Shown: positions 1 to 8,797, numbered from the stretch's first letter. The stretch: 64,000 nt of DNA from Pseudomonadota bacterium (GCA_023423415.1 JAFAFP010000100.1:15360-79359); one strand, 5' to 3'. Program-made: numbers and translations. Notes: generated by a model from the letters alone, not told the origin.

Positions 1-113
1 CCGCAGCCGGCGCAGAGCGTCGAGATCGAGCCTTCGTAGTCGCGGTGCGTGTAGCCGAGATCGTTTTTCGGCAGGGCTGGGTGATGGAATTTCGGCTTGG
101 CAAGATAGGTCAT
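1..113 (-). CDS. korB: 2-oxoacid:ferredoxin oxidoreductase subunit beta, N-terminal part
   Basis: Only the first 37 codons are in the window, and the gene runs off the left edge. The translation starts MTYLAKPKFHHPALPKND and reaches LCAGCG, the cysteine motif that opens the thiamine diphosphate/Fe-S beta subunit of 2-oxoacid:ferredoxin oxidoreductases. Its ATG overlaps the TGA of the alpha subunit gene in an ATGA, so the two are translationally coupled. The beta subunit binds thiamine diphosphate and passes electrons to ferredoxin. 2-Oxoglutarate is the likely substrate by family, but the sequence seen here does not prove it. Confidence 0.85.
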   Translation of the reverse strand, partial: MTYLAKPKFHHPALPKNDLGYTHRDYEGSISTLCAGC

Positions 114-1954
114 GATGCCACCTGTTTCGGCTTGACCTTCAACTGGTCGAGATGGTCGCCGATCGCACCCGCAATGAACCGCGCCGTGATCGGCGTGCCG
201 TCAAAATGCAGGATCGGGACGAGCCTGACCGGGTCAATGCCGCATTCATTCACAATCAGTGAGCGGAGCTGTCCGTCGCGGTTCTGTTCGACGACGTAGA
301 CGAAGTCGTGATCGGCAACGAAGCTGTTGACGCTGGAATGGAACGGGAAAGCGCGAATGCGCATGCGGTCGAGATGATGCCCCTTGGCCTCGATCAATTC
401 GATCGCTTCGTCCATCGCCGGGGAGGTCGAGCCGAAATAGATCACGCCGTACTTCGTCGGTTTCTCGCTGTTGGCGATCAGCGGTCGCGGGACGATGTCC
501 CTTGCGCTCTCGAACTTGCGCAGCAGCCGCTGCACGTTGTCGACATAAGGTCCACCTTCCTCGGTATAGCGCGCATAGCGGTCACGGGTTGAGCCGCGGG
601 TGAAGAAGGAGCCGCGCGTCGGATGGGTGCCGGGATAGGTGCGGTAGGGAATGCCGTCGCCGTCGACATCGAGATAGCGGCCGAAATCGGTTCCGGCCTC
701 GAGCTCGGCGTGAGTCATGACCTTGCCGCGGTCATACTGGCGCTTGTCGTCCCATTTGAGTGGAGCGCACAGGCGATGGTTCATGCCGATGTCGAGATCG
801 AGCATAACGAAGATCGGCGTTTGCAGCCGGTCGGCAAGATCGAAGGACAGTGCGCCAAACTCGAAAGCCTCGTGCGGATCCTCAGGGAACAGCAGCACGT
901 GCTTGGTGTCGCCGTGCGAAGCATAAGCGCAGATCAGGAGATCGGATTGCTGCGTGCGGGTCGGCATGCCGGTCGAAGGCCCGCCGCGCTGCACGTCGAA
1001 GATCACCGCAGGCACTTCGGCGAAATAGGCAAGGCCGCAGAATTCCTGCATCAGCGAAATGCCGGGACCGGAGGTCGCGGTGAAAGCGCGCGCGCCGTTC
1101 CACGCTGCGCCGATCACCATGCCGATGGAGGCGAGTTCATCCTCCGCCTGGATGATCGCGTATTTGGCTTCGCCGGTGTCCTTGTCGACGCGCAGCTTGC
1201 CGCAATAGCGGGTGAAGGCGTCAGCGACCGACGACGATGGCGTGATCGGATACCACGCGCAGACCGTGGCGCCCCCATAGACCGCGCCGAGCGCGGCGGC
1301 GGAGTTGCCCTCGATAAAGATGCGATCGCCGATCTTGTCGGAGGCACGGACGCGCAACCCGATCGGGCATGTCAGGTTCCCGAGCGCCCAGTCGCGGCCC
1401 AGATGCAACGCGTGAACGTTGGGGCCGATCAGCTTGTCCTTGCCCTTGTATTGCTCGCCGATCAGCGTCTCGATCACCTTGGGGTCCATGTCGAGCAGGG
1501 CCGACAGCACGCCGAGATAGATGATGTTCTTGAACAGTTGGCGCTGACGCGGTTCGCTATATTCCTTGTTGCAGATCTCGGTCAGCGGCACGCCGATGAC
1601 GTTGATGTCCTCGCGGAACTTCGACTGCGGCAGCGGCTTGGTCGAGTCGTAGAGCAGGTAGCCGCCGGGTTCGATGCCGGCGACGTCTTTGTCGAAGGTC
1701 TGCGGGTTCATCGCCACCATAAAATCGACGTTGCCACCGCGTGCGCCGAGATGGCCGGCTTCGGTAACCCGGACCTCGTACCAGGTCGGCAATCCCTGGA
1801 TGTTGGACGGGAAGATGTTGCGCGGGGAAACCGGGACGCCCATCCGCATCACCGCGCGGGCAAACATCTCGTTGGCGCTCGCCGAACCGGACCCGTTCAC
1901 ATTGGCGAAGCGGATAACGAAGTCGTTTACGCTGCTGATCGTGCCAACTGGCAT
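110..1954 (-). CDS. korA: 2-oxoacid:ferredoxin oxidoreductase, fused gamma-alpha subunit
   Basis: A 614-residue protein with two parts. Residues 1 to about 190 form the gamma domain (IRFANVNGSGSASANEMFARA, VRVTEAGHLGARGGNVDFMV). From about residue 210 comes the alpha pyrimidine-binding domain (YPITPSSSVAD, QAEDELASIGMVIGAAWNGA, TSGPGISLMQEF, RGGPSTGMPTRTQQSDL). The family oxidatively decarboxylates 2-oxoglutarate or a similar 2-oxoacid to the acyl-CoA and reduces ferredoxin. The start overlaps the end of the upstream FAD/Fe-S gene by 28 bases, and the stop overlaps korB, so the three genes form one operon. The exact 2-oxoacid is inferred from the gamma-alpha fusion type. Confidence 0.9.
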   Translation of the reverse strand: MPVGTISSVNDFVIRFANVNGSGSASANEMFARAVMRMGVPVSPRNIFPSNIQGLPTWYEVRVTEAGHLGARGGNVDFMVAMNPQTFDKDVAGIEPGGYLLYDSTKPLPQSKFREDINVIGVPLTEICNKEYSEPRQRQLFKNIIYLGVLSALLDMDPKVIETLIGEQYKGKDKLIGPNVHALHLGRDWALGNLTCPIGLRVRASDKIGDRIFIEGNSAAALGAVYGGATVCAWYPITPSSSVADAFTRYCGKLRVDKDTGEAKYAIIQAEDELASIGMVIGAAWNGARAFTATSGPGISLMQEFCGLAYFAEVPAVIFDVQRGGPSTGMPTRTQQSDLLICAYASHGDTKHVLLFPEDPHEAFEFGALSFDLADRLQTPIFVMLDLDIGMNHRLCAPLKWDDKRQYDRGKVMTHAELEAGTDFGRYLDVDGDGIPYRTYPGTHPTRGSFFTRGSTRDRYARYTEEGGPYVDNVQRLLRKFESARDIVPRPLIANSEKPTKYGVIYFGSTSPAMDEAIELIEAKGHHLDRMRIRAFPFHSSVNSFVADHDFVYVVEQNRDGQLRSLIVNECGIDPVRLVPILHFDGTPITARFIAGAIGDHLDQLKVKPKQVAS

Positions 1955-3729
1955 TTCTTCTCACCTGCGTGGGCCATTTCGATGAGATACTTCTGCATGT
2001 CCCAGGCGCCGGTCGGACAACGCTCGGCGCACAGACCGCAATGCAGACACACATCCTCGTCCTTCACCATGACGCGGCCGGTCTTGAGATTGTCGGCGAC
2101 GTAAAGGTCCTGGGTGAGGTTATTCGCCGGCGCACTCAGCCGCTGGCGCAACTCCGCTTCCTCGCCATTCTGCGTGAAGGTGATGCAGTCCATCGGGCAG
2201 ATATCGACGCAGGCGTCGCATTCGATGCAGAGCTGGCCGGTGAACACCGTCTGCACATCGCAATTCAGGCAGCGATGCGCTTCGCCGAGCGCCAGCTTGA
2301 TGTCGAAGCCGAGTTCGACCTCGGCCTTGATGTCGCGCAGTGCGACGGTCTTTTCCCGCAGCGGAACGGCAAAACGCTTATCCAGCGTAATGTCATTGTC
2401 ATACGACCATTCGTGGATGCCCATCTTCTGGCTTTCGATCTCCACGTGCGGCAGCGGCCGCTCGGTGATGTCCTCGCCGGACAGCATCTTGTGGATCGAC
2501 AGCGCGGCATCGTGGCCGTGCGCCACCGCCCAGATGATGTTTTTCGGCCCGAACGCGGCATCGCCACCGAAGAATACTTTCGGGTTGGTCGATACGAACG
2601 TCTTCTCGTCGACCACCGGCATGTTCCACTTGTCGAATTCAATGCCGATGTCCCGTTCGATCCAGGGGTAAGCATTCTCCTGACCGACAGCGACAAGAAC
2701 GTCGTCGCAAGGGAAGTGCTCATCGGGCTCGCCAGAAGGAACGAGCTTGCGGCGGCCCTTGTCGTCGTACTCGGCCTTCACCTTCTCGAAGGTGATGCCG
2801 GTGAGTTTGCCATTCTCGTGCGTGAAGGCTTTCGGCACGAGATAGTTGAAGATCGGAATGTCCTCGTGCATGGCGTCTTCCTTCTCCCAGGGAGACGCCT
2901 TCATCTCTTCGAAGCCGGATCGCACGACGACCTTCACATCCTCGCCGCCGAGACGTCGGGCGGACCGGCAGCAATCCATCGCGGTATTGCCGCCGCCGAG
3001 CACGATCACGCGCTTGCCGATCTTGTCGACGTGACCGAATGCGATCGAGGACAGCCAGTCGATGCCGATATGAACATTCTTGGCCGCGTCCTTGCGGCCG
3101 GGGATATCGAGATCGCGGCCGCGCGGCGCGCCGGAGCCGACAAACACGGCATCGTAATTATCCGCGAGCAGCGCCTTCAGGCTGTCGACGCGCTGGCCGC
3201 CGCGAAACTCCACGCCGAGATCGAGGATGTAGCCGGTCTCTTCATCGATCACCGAATCCGGCAGCCGGAACTTCGGGATCTGCGTGCGCATCATGCCGCC
3301 GGCATTCGGATCGCCGTCGAACACCACGCACTCATAACCGAGCGGCGCCAGATCGCGCGCGACGGTGAGCGAGGCGGGGCCGCCGCCAACCAGAGCGATG
3401 CGCTTGCCATTCTTGACACGCGCCTTCTTTGGCATCCGCCCGCTGACATCGTCTTTATAGTCAGCCGCGACGCGCTTGAGCCGGCAGATCGCAACAGGAT
3501 CCTTTTCAACGCGGCCGCGGCGGCAGGCCGGTTCGCACGGTCGGTCGCAGGTGCGCCCGAGGATTCCCGGAAACACGTTTGACTTCCAGTTGACCATGTA
3601 GGCGTCGGAATACCGACCTTGTGCGATCAGCCGGATATATTCGGGAACGGGCGTATGCGCGGGGCATGCCCATTGGCAATCCACGACCTTGTGGAAGTAA
3701 TTGGGGTCATCGATGTTGGTAAGTTTCAT
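1927..3729 (-). CDS. GltD-like FAD oxidoreductase with two ferredoxin-type clusters, partner of Kor
   Basis: A 600-residue protein. The N-terminal Fe-S helical domain carries C18, C22, C61, C65 and C69 (CDRPCEPACRRG). It is followed by an FAD site near residue 115 (GGGPAS) and an NAD(P) site near residue 250 (VLGGGNTAMD). The C-terminus has two 4Fe-4S motifs, CIECDACVDICPMDC at about 501 and CLHCGLCAERCP at about 561. This is the architecture of the small subunit of glutamate synthase and related NAD(P)H:acceptor enzymes. Being first in the korAB operon, it probably exchanges electrons between ferredoxin and NAD(P)H. I chose the ATG at 3729 because GAGGAG lies just upstream. An open extension of 32 arginine-rich codons before it is unlikely to be translated. 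Confidence 0.88.
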   Translation of the reverse strand: MKLTNIDDPNYFHKVVDCQWACPAHTPVPEYIRLIAQGRYSDAYMVNWKSNVFPGILGRTCDRPCEPACRRGRVEKDPVAICRLKRVAADYKDDVSGRMPKKARVKNGKRIALVGGGPASLTVARDLAPLGYECVVFDGDPNAGGMMRTQIPKFRLPDSVIDEETGYILDLGVEFRGGQRVDSLKALLADNYDAVFVGSGAPRGRDLDIPGRKDAAKNVHIGIDWLSSIAFGHVDKIGKRVIVLGGGNTAMDCCRSARRLGGEDVKVVVRSGFEEMKASPWEKEDAMHEDIPIFNYLVPKAFTHENGKLTGITFEKVKAEYDDKGRRKLVPSGEPDEHFPCDDVLVAVGQENAYPWIERDIGIEFDKWNMPVVDEKTFVSTNPKVFFGGDAAFGPKNIIWAVAHGHDAALSIHKMLSGEDITERPLPHVEIESQKMGIHEWSYDNDITLDKRFAVPLREKTVALRDIKAEVELGFDIKLALGEAHRCLNCDVQTVFTGQLCIECDACVDICPMDCITFTQNGEEAELRQRLSAPANNLTQDLYVADNLKTGRVMVKDEDVCLHCGLCAERCPTGAWDMQKYLIEMAHAGEKKCQLARSAA

Positions 3730-3897
3730 CGACTCCTCTCGCGCGCGTCCCGGAGCCGTTCGGCTCCCTGCTTTGCGTCGGGACCGGCGAGCCTTGAAAG
3801 GCAAGCTGGCATTTCCAATCCCCATAAGGCGCTATTGTTTGCGCCCGTCAGGCCGGCTTGTTATGCGCCGACTCCAAGGCAGATTTTAGTCACTCCA

Positions 3898-3990
3898 ATG
3901 AACAATTACCACCCACCCGTCCCTGAAGCACTTGACGTTACTCAATTGTGCGATGCACAAGTTTTTCACATGGAGGAAGACGAAGGTTGA
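3898..3990 (+). CDS. possible 30-residue leader ORF coupled to the HAD gene
   Basis: An ATG at 3898 opens a 30-codon reading frame beginning MNNYHPPVPEALDVTQ. Its TGA overlaps the TTG start of the following HAD phosphatase gene (TTGA). The composition looks protein-like, but no good ribosome binding site precedes it. The GGAGGA that serves the HAD gene lies inside it. It could be a coupling or leader peptide, or chance. There is no family assignment. Confidence 0.25.
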   Translation: MNNYHPPVPEALDVTQLCDAQVFHMEEDEG

Positions 3991-4688
3991 AACTGATCAT
4001 TTTCGATTGCGACGGCACGCTGGTCGACAGCCAGCACATGATTTGCGCCGCCATGCAGCGCGCGTATGACGCGCATGCAATCATGTGTCCGCCGCGGGAC
4101 AAGGTCTTGTCGATTGTCGGGCTTTCGCTGCGGGAAGCGTTCGAGGTGCTGGGGCGCGGCCATGAGACATTCCCGTTTGACGGGATGATCGAACAATACA
4201 AGCAGGCGTTCTTCGACCTGCGACATTCGGTCGAGCACCATGAGCCGCTTTATGCCGGAGCGCGCGATACTGTCCTTGCTCTGAGCGGTCGCACCGATTG
4301 CATGCTCGGTATTGCCACTGGCAAGTCGCAGCGCGGCGTGCGCGCGATCCTGACGCATCACGATTTGCTGTCGCATTTTGCGACCATCAAGACGGCCGAT
4401 GATGCGCCGTCGAAGCCGCATCCCGGCATGATCCTGGACGCGATGCGCGAGACGGGCGCTGAGCCGCACGACACCGTGATGATCGGCGACACGACTTATG
4501 ACATCGAAATGGCTCGCGCCGCGGGCGTGACGTCGATCGGCGTCACCTGGGGCTATCATGCGCCGTCAGCGTTGCGTGCGGCCGGTGCAACGCATCTCGT
4601 CGACAGCTTTGACAATGCCCGTTCGCTTCTTCAGCGGTTGTGCGGGGGCAACGAAGCTAAGCATAGCGATTTGCGCCCGGCGCTTTAG
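3987..4688 (+). CDS. HAD-superfamily hydrolase, phosphoglycolate phosphatase-like
   Basis: A 233-residue HAD subfamily IA protein. The nucleophile motif I is FDCDGTLVDS at residues 5-14. Motif II is in IATGKSQRG, motif III in PSKPHPGM, and motif IV is MIGDTTYDIEMA. Enzymes of this group remove phosphate from small phosphorylated metabolites such as 2-phosphoglycolate or pyrophosphate analogues. The substrate here cannot be read from sequence. The TTG start is preferred because GGAGGA at 3972-3977 sits nine bases before it and the conserved strand begins directly after it. An ATG 39 bases upstream adds a basic stretch with no family match. Confidence 0.8.
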   Translation: MKLIIFDCDGTLVDSQHMICAAMQRAYDAHAIMCPPRDKVLSIVGLSLREAFEVLGRGHETFPFDGMIEQYKQAFFDLRHSVEHHEPLYAGARDTVLALSGRTDCMLGIATGKSQRGVRAILTHHDLLSHFATIKTADDAPSKPHPGMILDAMRETGAEPHDTVMIGDTTYDIEMARAAGVTSIGVTWGYHAPSALRAAGATHLVDSFDNARSLLQRLCGGNEAKHSDLRPAL

Positions 4689-4743
4689 CCCGATGTGACA
4701 ATGATGTGTGCGCGGGCTGGCAGGTTTCATTCGGCATATTGAA

Positions 4744-4762
4744 ACCGTCTTGATAAGACGGT
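4744..4762. terminator. short perfect hairpin between HAD and SulP genes
   Basis: ACCGTCTT and AAGACGGT form an 8-bp perfect stem around a 3-base loop, 56 bases after the HAD stop. No T-run follows, so it is either a weak terminator or an operator for the SulP gene. Confidence 0.35.
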
Positions 4763-4792
4763 CAGTGGAATCAAAGATAATTTCAGCATGGC

Positions 4793-7000
4793 ATGACGAC
4801 GGACGCGCCGCGGGGCAAACCCACACCAACCGGCTTTCTCCCAGCAATACGTGAAGTTGGTGCCGGTATTGTCGCCGCATGTCTTGCGCTGCCGTTATGC
4901 GTTTCGGCCGGCGTTCTGGTTTATGCGCCGCTCGGGAGCGAGTTCGCCTCGCGCGGGGCGCAGGCCGGCTTGATGTGCGCCGTCATCGGCGGAATTGTCG
5001 CGGCGCTGGTGCGACGTTCCTCCTTCATCATGTCATTTCCGACAACGCCCATTGCCCTCGTGCAAGCGAGCATTGGTGCGTCGGTGCTGGCCAGCATCGA
5101 TGGCGACGTCGCTGCGGCCATCGCGGCGATGCCGGTCCTCGTGGTGATGGTCGGCCTGTGGCAGATCCTGTTCGGCGCAACCGGCCTGTCGCGCATCATC
5201 AAGTTCACGCCGTATCCGGTCGTGGCCGGCTTCGTCTCCGGCGTCGGACTGTTGATCGCAATCCATCAGGTGCCACCGTTCTTTGGCGCCGCATCGTTCT
5301 CTGCACTGGCGTCCGATATCGTGACCTGGCAATTGTCGCGGCCGCTGGTGCCGCTGTTCGGTGCTGCCCTTGTTCTGGCGATGCTGGCGATCGGGCGATG
5401 GGCGCCCAGCGCGCCGAACCTGCTGATCGGTCTCGTCGGCGGCTACCTGATCTACCACGGCCTCACGACCGTAGATCCTGGCATCGATCTTGGACCGATC
5501 ATCGGAACGGCGGCGGTGACAGGCCTTACGAACTGGCCGTTCTTCGATCCCGGTCTGCTGACGCAGGTGCTCTTCGATATGGGAGCCGTGTCGCTCCTGA
5601 TCTTCGGCTCGCTCACACTCGCGTTGCTCGGCACGTTCGATACCTTCTTTGCGATGCGCTCGGCACAGCATCTCGCGGACATACCGGTTGCGCCGCGCCG
5701 TGACATTATCGGGCAGGGTGTCGGTAATCTGGCGGCCGCGCTGAGTGGCGGCCTTGCGATATCCACGTCGCTGTCGGTCTCGACCGCCAATTTCAAGGCT
5801 GGCGGCCGCACGCGGCTGTCGACCCTCTGCGCGGCGATCGTGCTCGGCGCCGGCGTGCTGCTGCTGAGCGATGTGATCTTCTCGCTGCCGGTGGTGCTGC
5901 TGGCGGCAATCCTGCTCGTGGCGTCGTTCCGCGTCTTCGATCAATGGACCGTGGTGATGTTGCGCGACGCTTTCAGCGCCGAAGCCCGCGAGGACCGTCA
6001 CCGCGCGCGCTTCAATCTCGCGATCGTCCTTGCGGTATTGCTGGCGACTGTGTTCGGCCAGCCGGTGATCGGTGCGAGTGTCGGCGTGGCCCTGTCATGC
6101 GTGATCTTCATCACGCAGATGAGCCGGCCGATCATCGGCAAGCACTTCGACGGCTCCGGTGCGCGATCCAAACGCGTGCGCTCACGCCGGGAACTGGAAG
6201 CGTTGCAGGGTGCCGCCGCGGAGATCGCGCTTCTGGAATTGCAGGGCGTGCTGTTTTTCGGCAATGCCGACAATCTCTCGATTGAACTGCGCCGCGTCGC
6301 CGACACGGCGACCATCATCATTCTCGACATGCGGCGGGTTGCCGACATTGATGCGTCCGGCGTCACCGCACTTCAGCATCTTGCGGCCAAGCTGCGTTCC
6401 GAGGGCAAGGTGCTGGTGGCCTGCCGCGCCGGTGCAAAATATGCGCGCGTCACCGAGGCGGCGCTCGGCGCCGAGCCGGGCCTGTTCCCGGCGCGCGATC
6501 AGGCGCTGGAATGGGCCGAGGAGCGGGTGCTGTCGCGCCTGACCGGGGACCGGGCCGCAAACGAGGTCGCGTTGCAGGACTGCGATCTTGCCCAGCGCCT
6601 GACCCCGGCGCAGATCGGGGTATTGCAGGCCCATGTTCGGGCCGAGGCCTATCCGCAGGCAGCCATGCTGTGCCGCGTCGGCGATGCCTCGGATCAGCTC
6701 TGGATTGTCAGTCGCGGCAGTGTCGGGATTCGCGTTCCGGCTGGCAATGCCGACATCAGGCTGGCGAGCCTTGGTCCTGGCTGTTCGGTCGGCGAAATGG
6801 GGCTTCTCGACAAGCGGTCGCGGTCAGCCGATGTCTTTGCGGAAACCGCTGTCGATGCCTATGTCATGACGGCACGCGATTTCGACGTGATTCTGAACGA
6901 TCATCCGGCGATCGGTCAGGTGATCCTTGCGAATATCGCGCGCCAGTTGGCGCAGAGACTGCGGGTCACCTCCGAAGATCTCCGCCTTGCGGATCAATGA
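4793..7000 (+). CDS. SulP-family anion transporter with STAS and cyclic-nucleotide-binding domains
   Basis: A 735-residue inner-membrane protein. Residues 1 to about 450 hold the SulP transport domain with about 12-14 hydrophobic segments (SFPTTPIALVQASIG, FTPYPVVAGFVSGVG). A STAS domain follows at about 478-570 (IALLELQGVLFFGNADNL, ILDMRRVADIDASG). A Crp-like cyclic-nucleotide-binding fold occupies about 610-725 (LWIVSRGSVGIRV, GCSVGEMGLLDKRSRSADV). SulP carriers move sulfate, bicarbonate or dicarboxylates. The double C-terminal regulatory tail suggests gating by a nucleotide or other ligand. An earlier ATG at 4788 hits a stop, so 4793 is the start. The stop overlaps the next gene in an ATGA. 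Confidence 0.88.
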   Translation: MTTDAPRGKPTPTGFLPAIREVGAGIVAACLALPLCVSAGVLVYAPLGSEFASRGAQAGLMCAVIGGIVAALVRRSSFIMSFPTTPIALVQASIGASVLASIDGDVAAAIAAMPVLVVMVGLWQILFGATGLSRIIKFTPYPVVAGFVSGVGLLIAIHQVPPFFGAASFSALASDIVTWQLSRPLVPLFGAALVLAMLAIGRWAPSAPNLLIGLVGGYLIYHGLTTVDPGIDLGPIIGTAAVTGLTNWPFFDPGLLTQVLFDMGAVSLLIFGSLTLALLGTFDTFFAMRSAQHLADIPVAPRRDIIGQGVGNLAAALSGGLAISTSLSVSTANFKAGGRTRLSTLCAAIVLGAGVLLLSDVIFSLPVVLLAAILLVASFRVFDQWTVVMLRDAFSAEAREDRHRARFNLAIVLAVLLATVFGQPVIGASVGVALSCVIFITQMSRPIIGKHFDGSGARSKRVRSRRELEALQGAAAEIALLELQGVLFFGNADNLSIELRRVADTATIIILDMRRVADIDASGVTALQHLAAKLRSEGKVLVACRAGAKYARVTEAALGAEPGLFPARDQALEWAEERVLSRLTGDRAANEVALQDCDLAQRLTPAQIGVLQAHVRAEAYPQAAMLCRVGDASDQLWIVSRGSVGIRVPAGNADIRLASLGPGCSVGEMGLLDKRSRSADVFAETAVDAYVMTARDFDVILNDHPAIGQVILANIARQLAQRLRVTSEDLRLADQ

Positions 7001-7785
7001 CGGCGAGCGGCATGCGCGACATTTTCGAAGATATCTTCAAGAACGATCCGCTCGACCCGATGGAAGCGGCGCGGCGCAATGTGCGGCCTTCCTTGCGCAA
7101 GCGTTTCTATGAGTCCGCCGGTGTGGCGCAGAATGGCGATCTGTTCGAAGTGACGCTGGACGGCAAGCCGGTTCGTACGCCGTCCCGCCGCCCGCTTGCG
7201 ACACCGTCGCATGATTTGTCGCAAGCCATCGCCAATGAGTGGCAGGCACAGACCGATGTGATCGACCCGGCCAACATGCCGCTGACGCGTCTTGCGAACT
7301 CGATTATCGACGGCGTCGCCGATGCGCCCGAACTGGTGCGCGACGAGATCGTCAAATATCTCGGTTCGGATCTGTTATTCTACCGCGCTGACGGACCTGA
7401 GCGGTTGATCGAGCGTCAGGCCGCCGCCTGGGATCCCGTTGTGGGCTGGGCCGCTCAAGATCTCGGTGCCCGCTTCATCATGGTTGAGGGCGTGGTCTTT
7501 GCCGCGCAGCCGAACGAAGCGGTGAAGGCCGCCAGCAATGCTATTCCGACCGATGCGTGGCGGCTCGGTGCGGCACATTCGGTGATGACGCTGACCGGTT
7601 CCGCCTTGCTCGCACTCGCCGTGGCGCACGACGCCGTTTCCGAGGACGAAGCCTGGAAAGCCGCGCATGTGGACGAAGACTGGCAGATGGAGCAATGGGG
7701 CCGCGATGCGCTGGCAATGCAGCGCAGGGATTACCGCTTTGCCGAGATGAAAGCGGCAGCGGCAGTTTTGAAAGCCATTCGTTAG
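6997..7785 (+). CDS. ATP12-family F1-ATPase assembly chaperone
   Basis: A 262-residue protein matching the ATP12 chaperone family across its length (RKRFYESAGVAQNGDLFEVTLDGKPVRTPSR, LPLTRLANSIIDGV-type core, YRADGPERLIERQ, WDPVVGWA). ATP12 binds the F1 alpha subunit during ATP synthase assembly in mitochondria, and alphaproteobacteria keep the ancestral gene. It starts in an ATGA overlap with the SulP gene, so the two are co-transcribed. A second in-frame ATG lies 15 bases on. The family is usual in alphaproteobacteria and supports the taxonomic placement. Confidence 0.9.
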   Translation: MTASGMRDIFEDIFKNDPLDPMEAARRNVRPSLRKRFYESAGVAQNGDLFEVTLDGKPVRTPSRRPLATPSHDLSQAIANEWQAQTDVIDPANMPLTRLANSIIDGVADAPELVRDEIVKYLGSDLLFYRADGPERLIERQAAAWDPVVGWAAQDLGARFIMVEGVVFAAQPNEAVKAASNAIPTDAWRLGAAHSVMTLTGSALLALAVAHDAVSEDEAWKAAHVDEDWQMEQWGRDALAMQRRDYRFAEMKAAAAVLKAIR

Positions 7786-7863
7786 GGCGAACGTACAGGC
7801 TTGCTGGGATTTTGGGAGCCCGCGGTCACGATTGCGCCATAACATCAGGCTTCCTGCAGACCC

Positions 7864-8688
7864 ATGAACATGATCGATCGTCGAAGCTTCGTCGTCGCCC
7901 TGGCTGGTGCTGTTGCTTGCCCCTCCATCGTCAATGCGTCGCCGAATTTTGAACTGAAAGCCGACATGGCGGCGCGTTTTAGCGAGGCGGGCACGGAAGG
8001 TGTTTTTGCGGTCTTGCGTCTGCGCGACAACAAGCTGATCGCGACTGACGAAGGCCGCATGCGACAGCCGTTCATTCCGGCATCGACCTTCAAGGTCCCG
8101 CATGCGCTGATCGCCTTGGAAACCGGCGTCGTTGCCGATGCCGACAAGGAGATCATTCATTGGGACGGGCAGGTGCGATCGATCGATGCCTGGAACAAGG
8201 ACCATACCTTGCGTAGCGCCATGGCGGTGTCGGCTGTGCCCGTGTATCAGCAGATCGCCCGCCGGATCGGATCCGAGCGCATGCAGAAATATCTTGATGC
8301 GTTTCAATACGGCAATCGCGAGATCGGCTCGGTCATCGACCGCTTCTGGCTTGACGGGCCGCTGCGCATTTCCGCCCTGGAGCAGATCGATTTCTTCGAC
8401 AAGCTGCGTCGCGGCGATCTGCCGGTCTCGGCGCGCAACATCGGCATTGTCCGCGACATCATCCCGTCGGAGACGATTTCTGGTGGCTTCATTCGCGCAA
8501 AGACCGGCGCCATCGGCATCGATGGCACACCCGGCGAAAAGACCACCCTGGGCTGGCTTGCCGGCTATGTGGATCGTGGCGAGGATTCGTCGATCTTTGC
8601 GATGAATATCGATATTCGCAGTCCGACCGATCTGGCGCGCCGGATGTCGATCACGAAATCGATCCTGGGAGAACTTGGAGCGATCTAG
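7864..8688 (+). CDS. class D (OXA-type) beta-lactamase
   Basis: A 274-residue exported serine beta-lactamase with the full class D signature. S74-T-F-K77 holds the catalytic serine and the lysine that is normally carboxylated. S123-A-V125 is the second motif, Y149-G-N151 the third, W162 stabilises the carbamate, and K213-T-G215 is the last. FWLDGPLRISALEQ is the usual omega-loop sequence. The family hydrolyses penicillins and sometimes cephalosporins or carbapenems in the periplasm. The N-terminus (DRRSFVVALAGAVA) has a twin arginine before the hydrophobic stretch, so export may use Tat. There is no mobile element next to it and its base composition resembles the neighbours, so it looks like a resident chromosomal enzyme. 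Spectrum and expression are unknown. Confidence 0.87.
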   Translation: MNMIDRRSFVVALAGAVACPSIVNASPNFELKADMAARFSEAGTEGVFAVLRLRDNKLIATDEGRMRQPFIPASTFKVPHALIALETGVVADADKEIIHWDGQVRSIDAWNKDHTLRSAMAVSAVPVYQQIARRIGSERMQKYLDAFQYGNREIGSVIDRFWLDGPLRISALEQIDFFDKLRRGDLPVSARNIGIVRDIIPSETISGGFIRAKTGAIGIDGTPGEKTTLGWLAGYVDRGEDSSIFAMNIDIRSPTDLARRMSITKSILGELGAI

Positions 8689-8708
8689 TTTTGCTTGGCC
8701 CTTGTGCC

Positions 8709-8797
8709 GCTCGTCCCCCCGCGGAGGCGGGGACCCAGCGACACAAGATACAGCGAGCCCTATTACTCTGGATTCCCGCTTTCGCGGGAATGAGCGG
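8709..8797. repeat. dispersed intergenic repeat, palindromic
   Basis: The segment contains a hairpin of the form GTCCCC...GGGGAC at its left end and ATTCCCGC TTTC GCGGGAAT at its right end. A related copy lies at about 19705-19770. On the opposite strand the right part reads as the peptide FPRKRESR, a hallmark of spurious ORFs made by this proteobacterial repeat class. Confidence 0.7.

Noticed and set aside
623..2104. 493-codon plus-strand frame opposite korA
   Set aside because: Antisense shadow of a conserved gene in GC-rich DNA.
1969..3582. 537-codon plus-strand frame opposite the FAD/Fe-S subunit
   Set aside because: It mirrors the codon pattern of the real gene on the minus strand and contains no recognisable motif.
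3932..3945. TTGACGTTACTCAA as an FNR/FixK site
   Set aside because: Only the TTGA/TCAA ends match. One such match is expected by chance in a window of this size.
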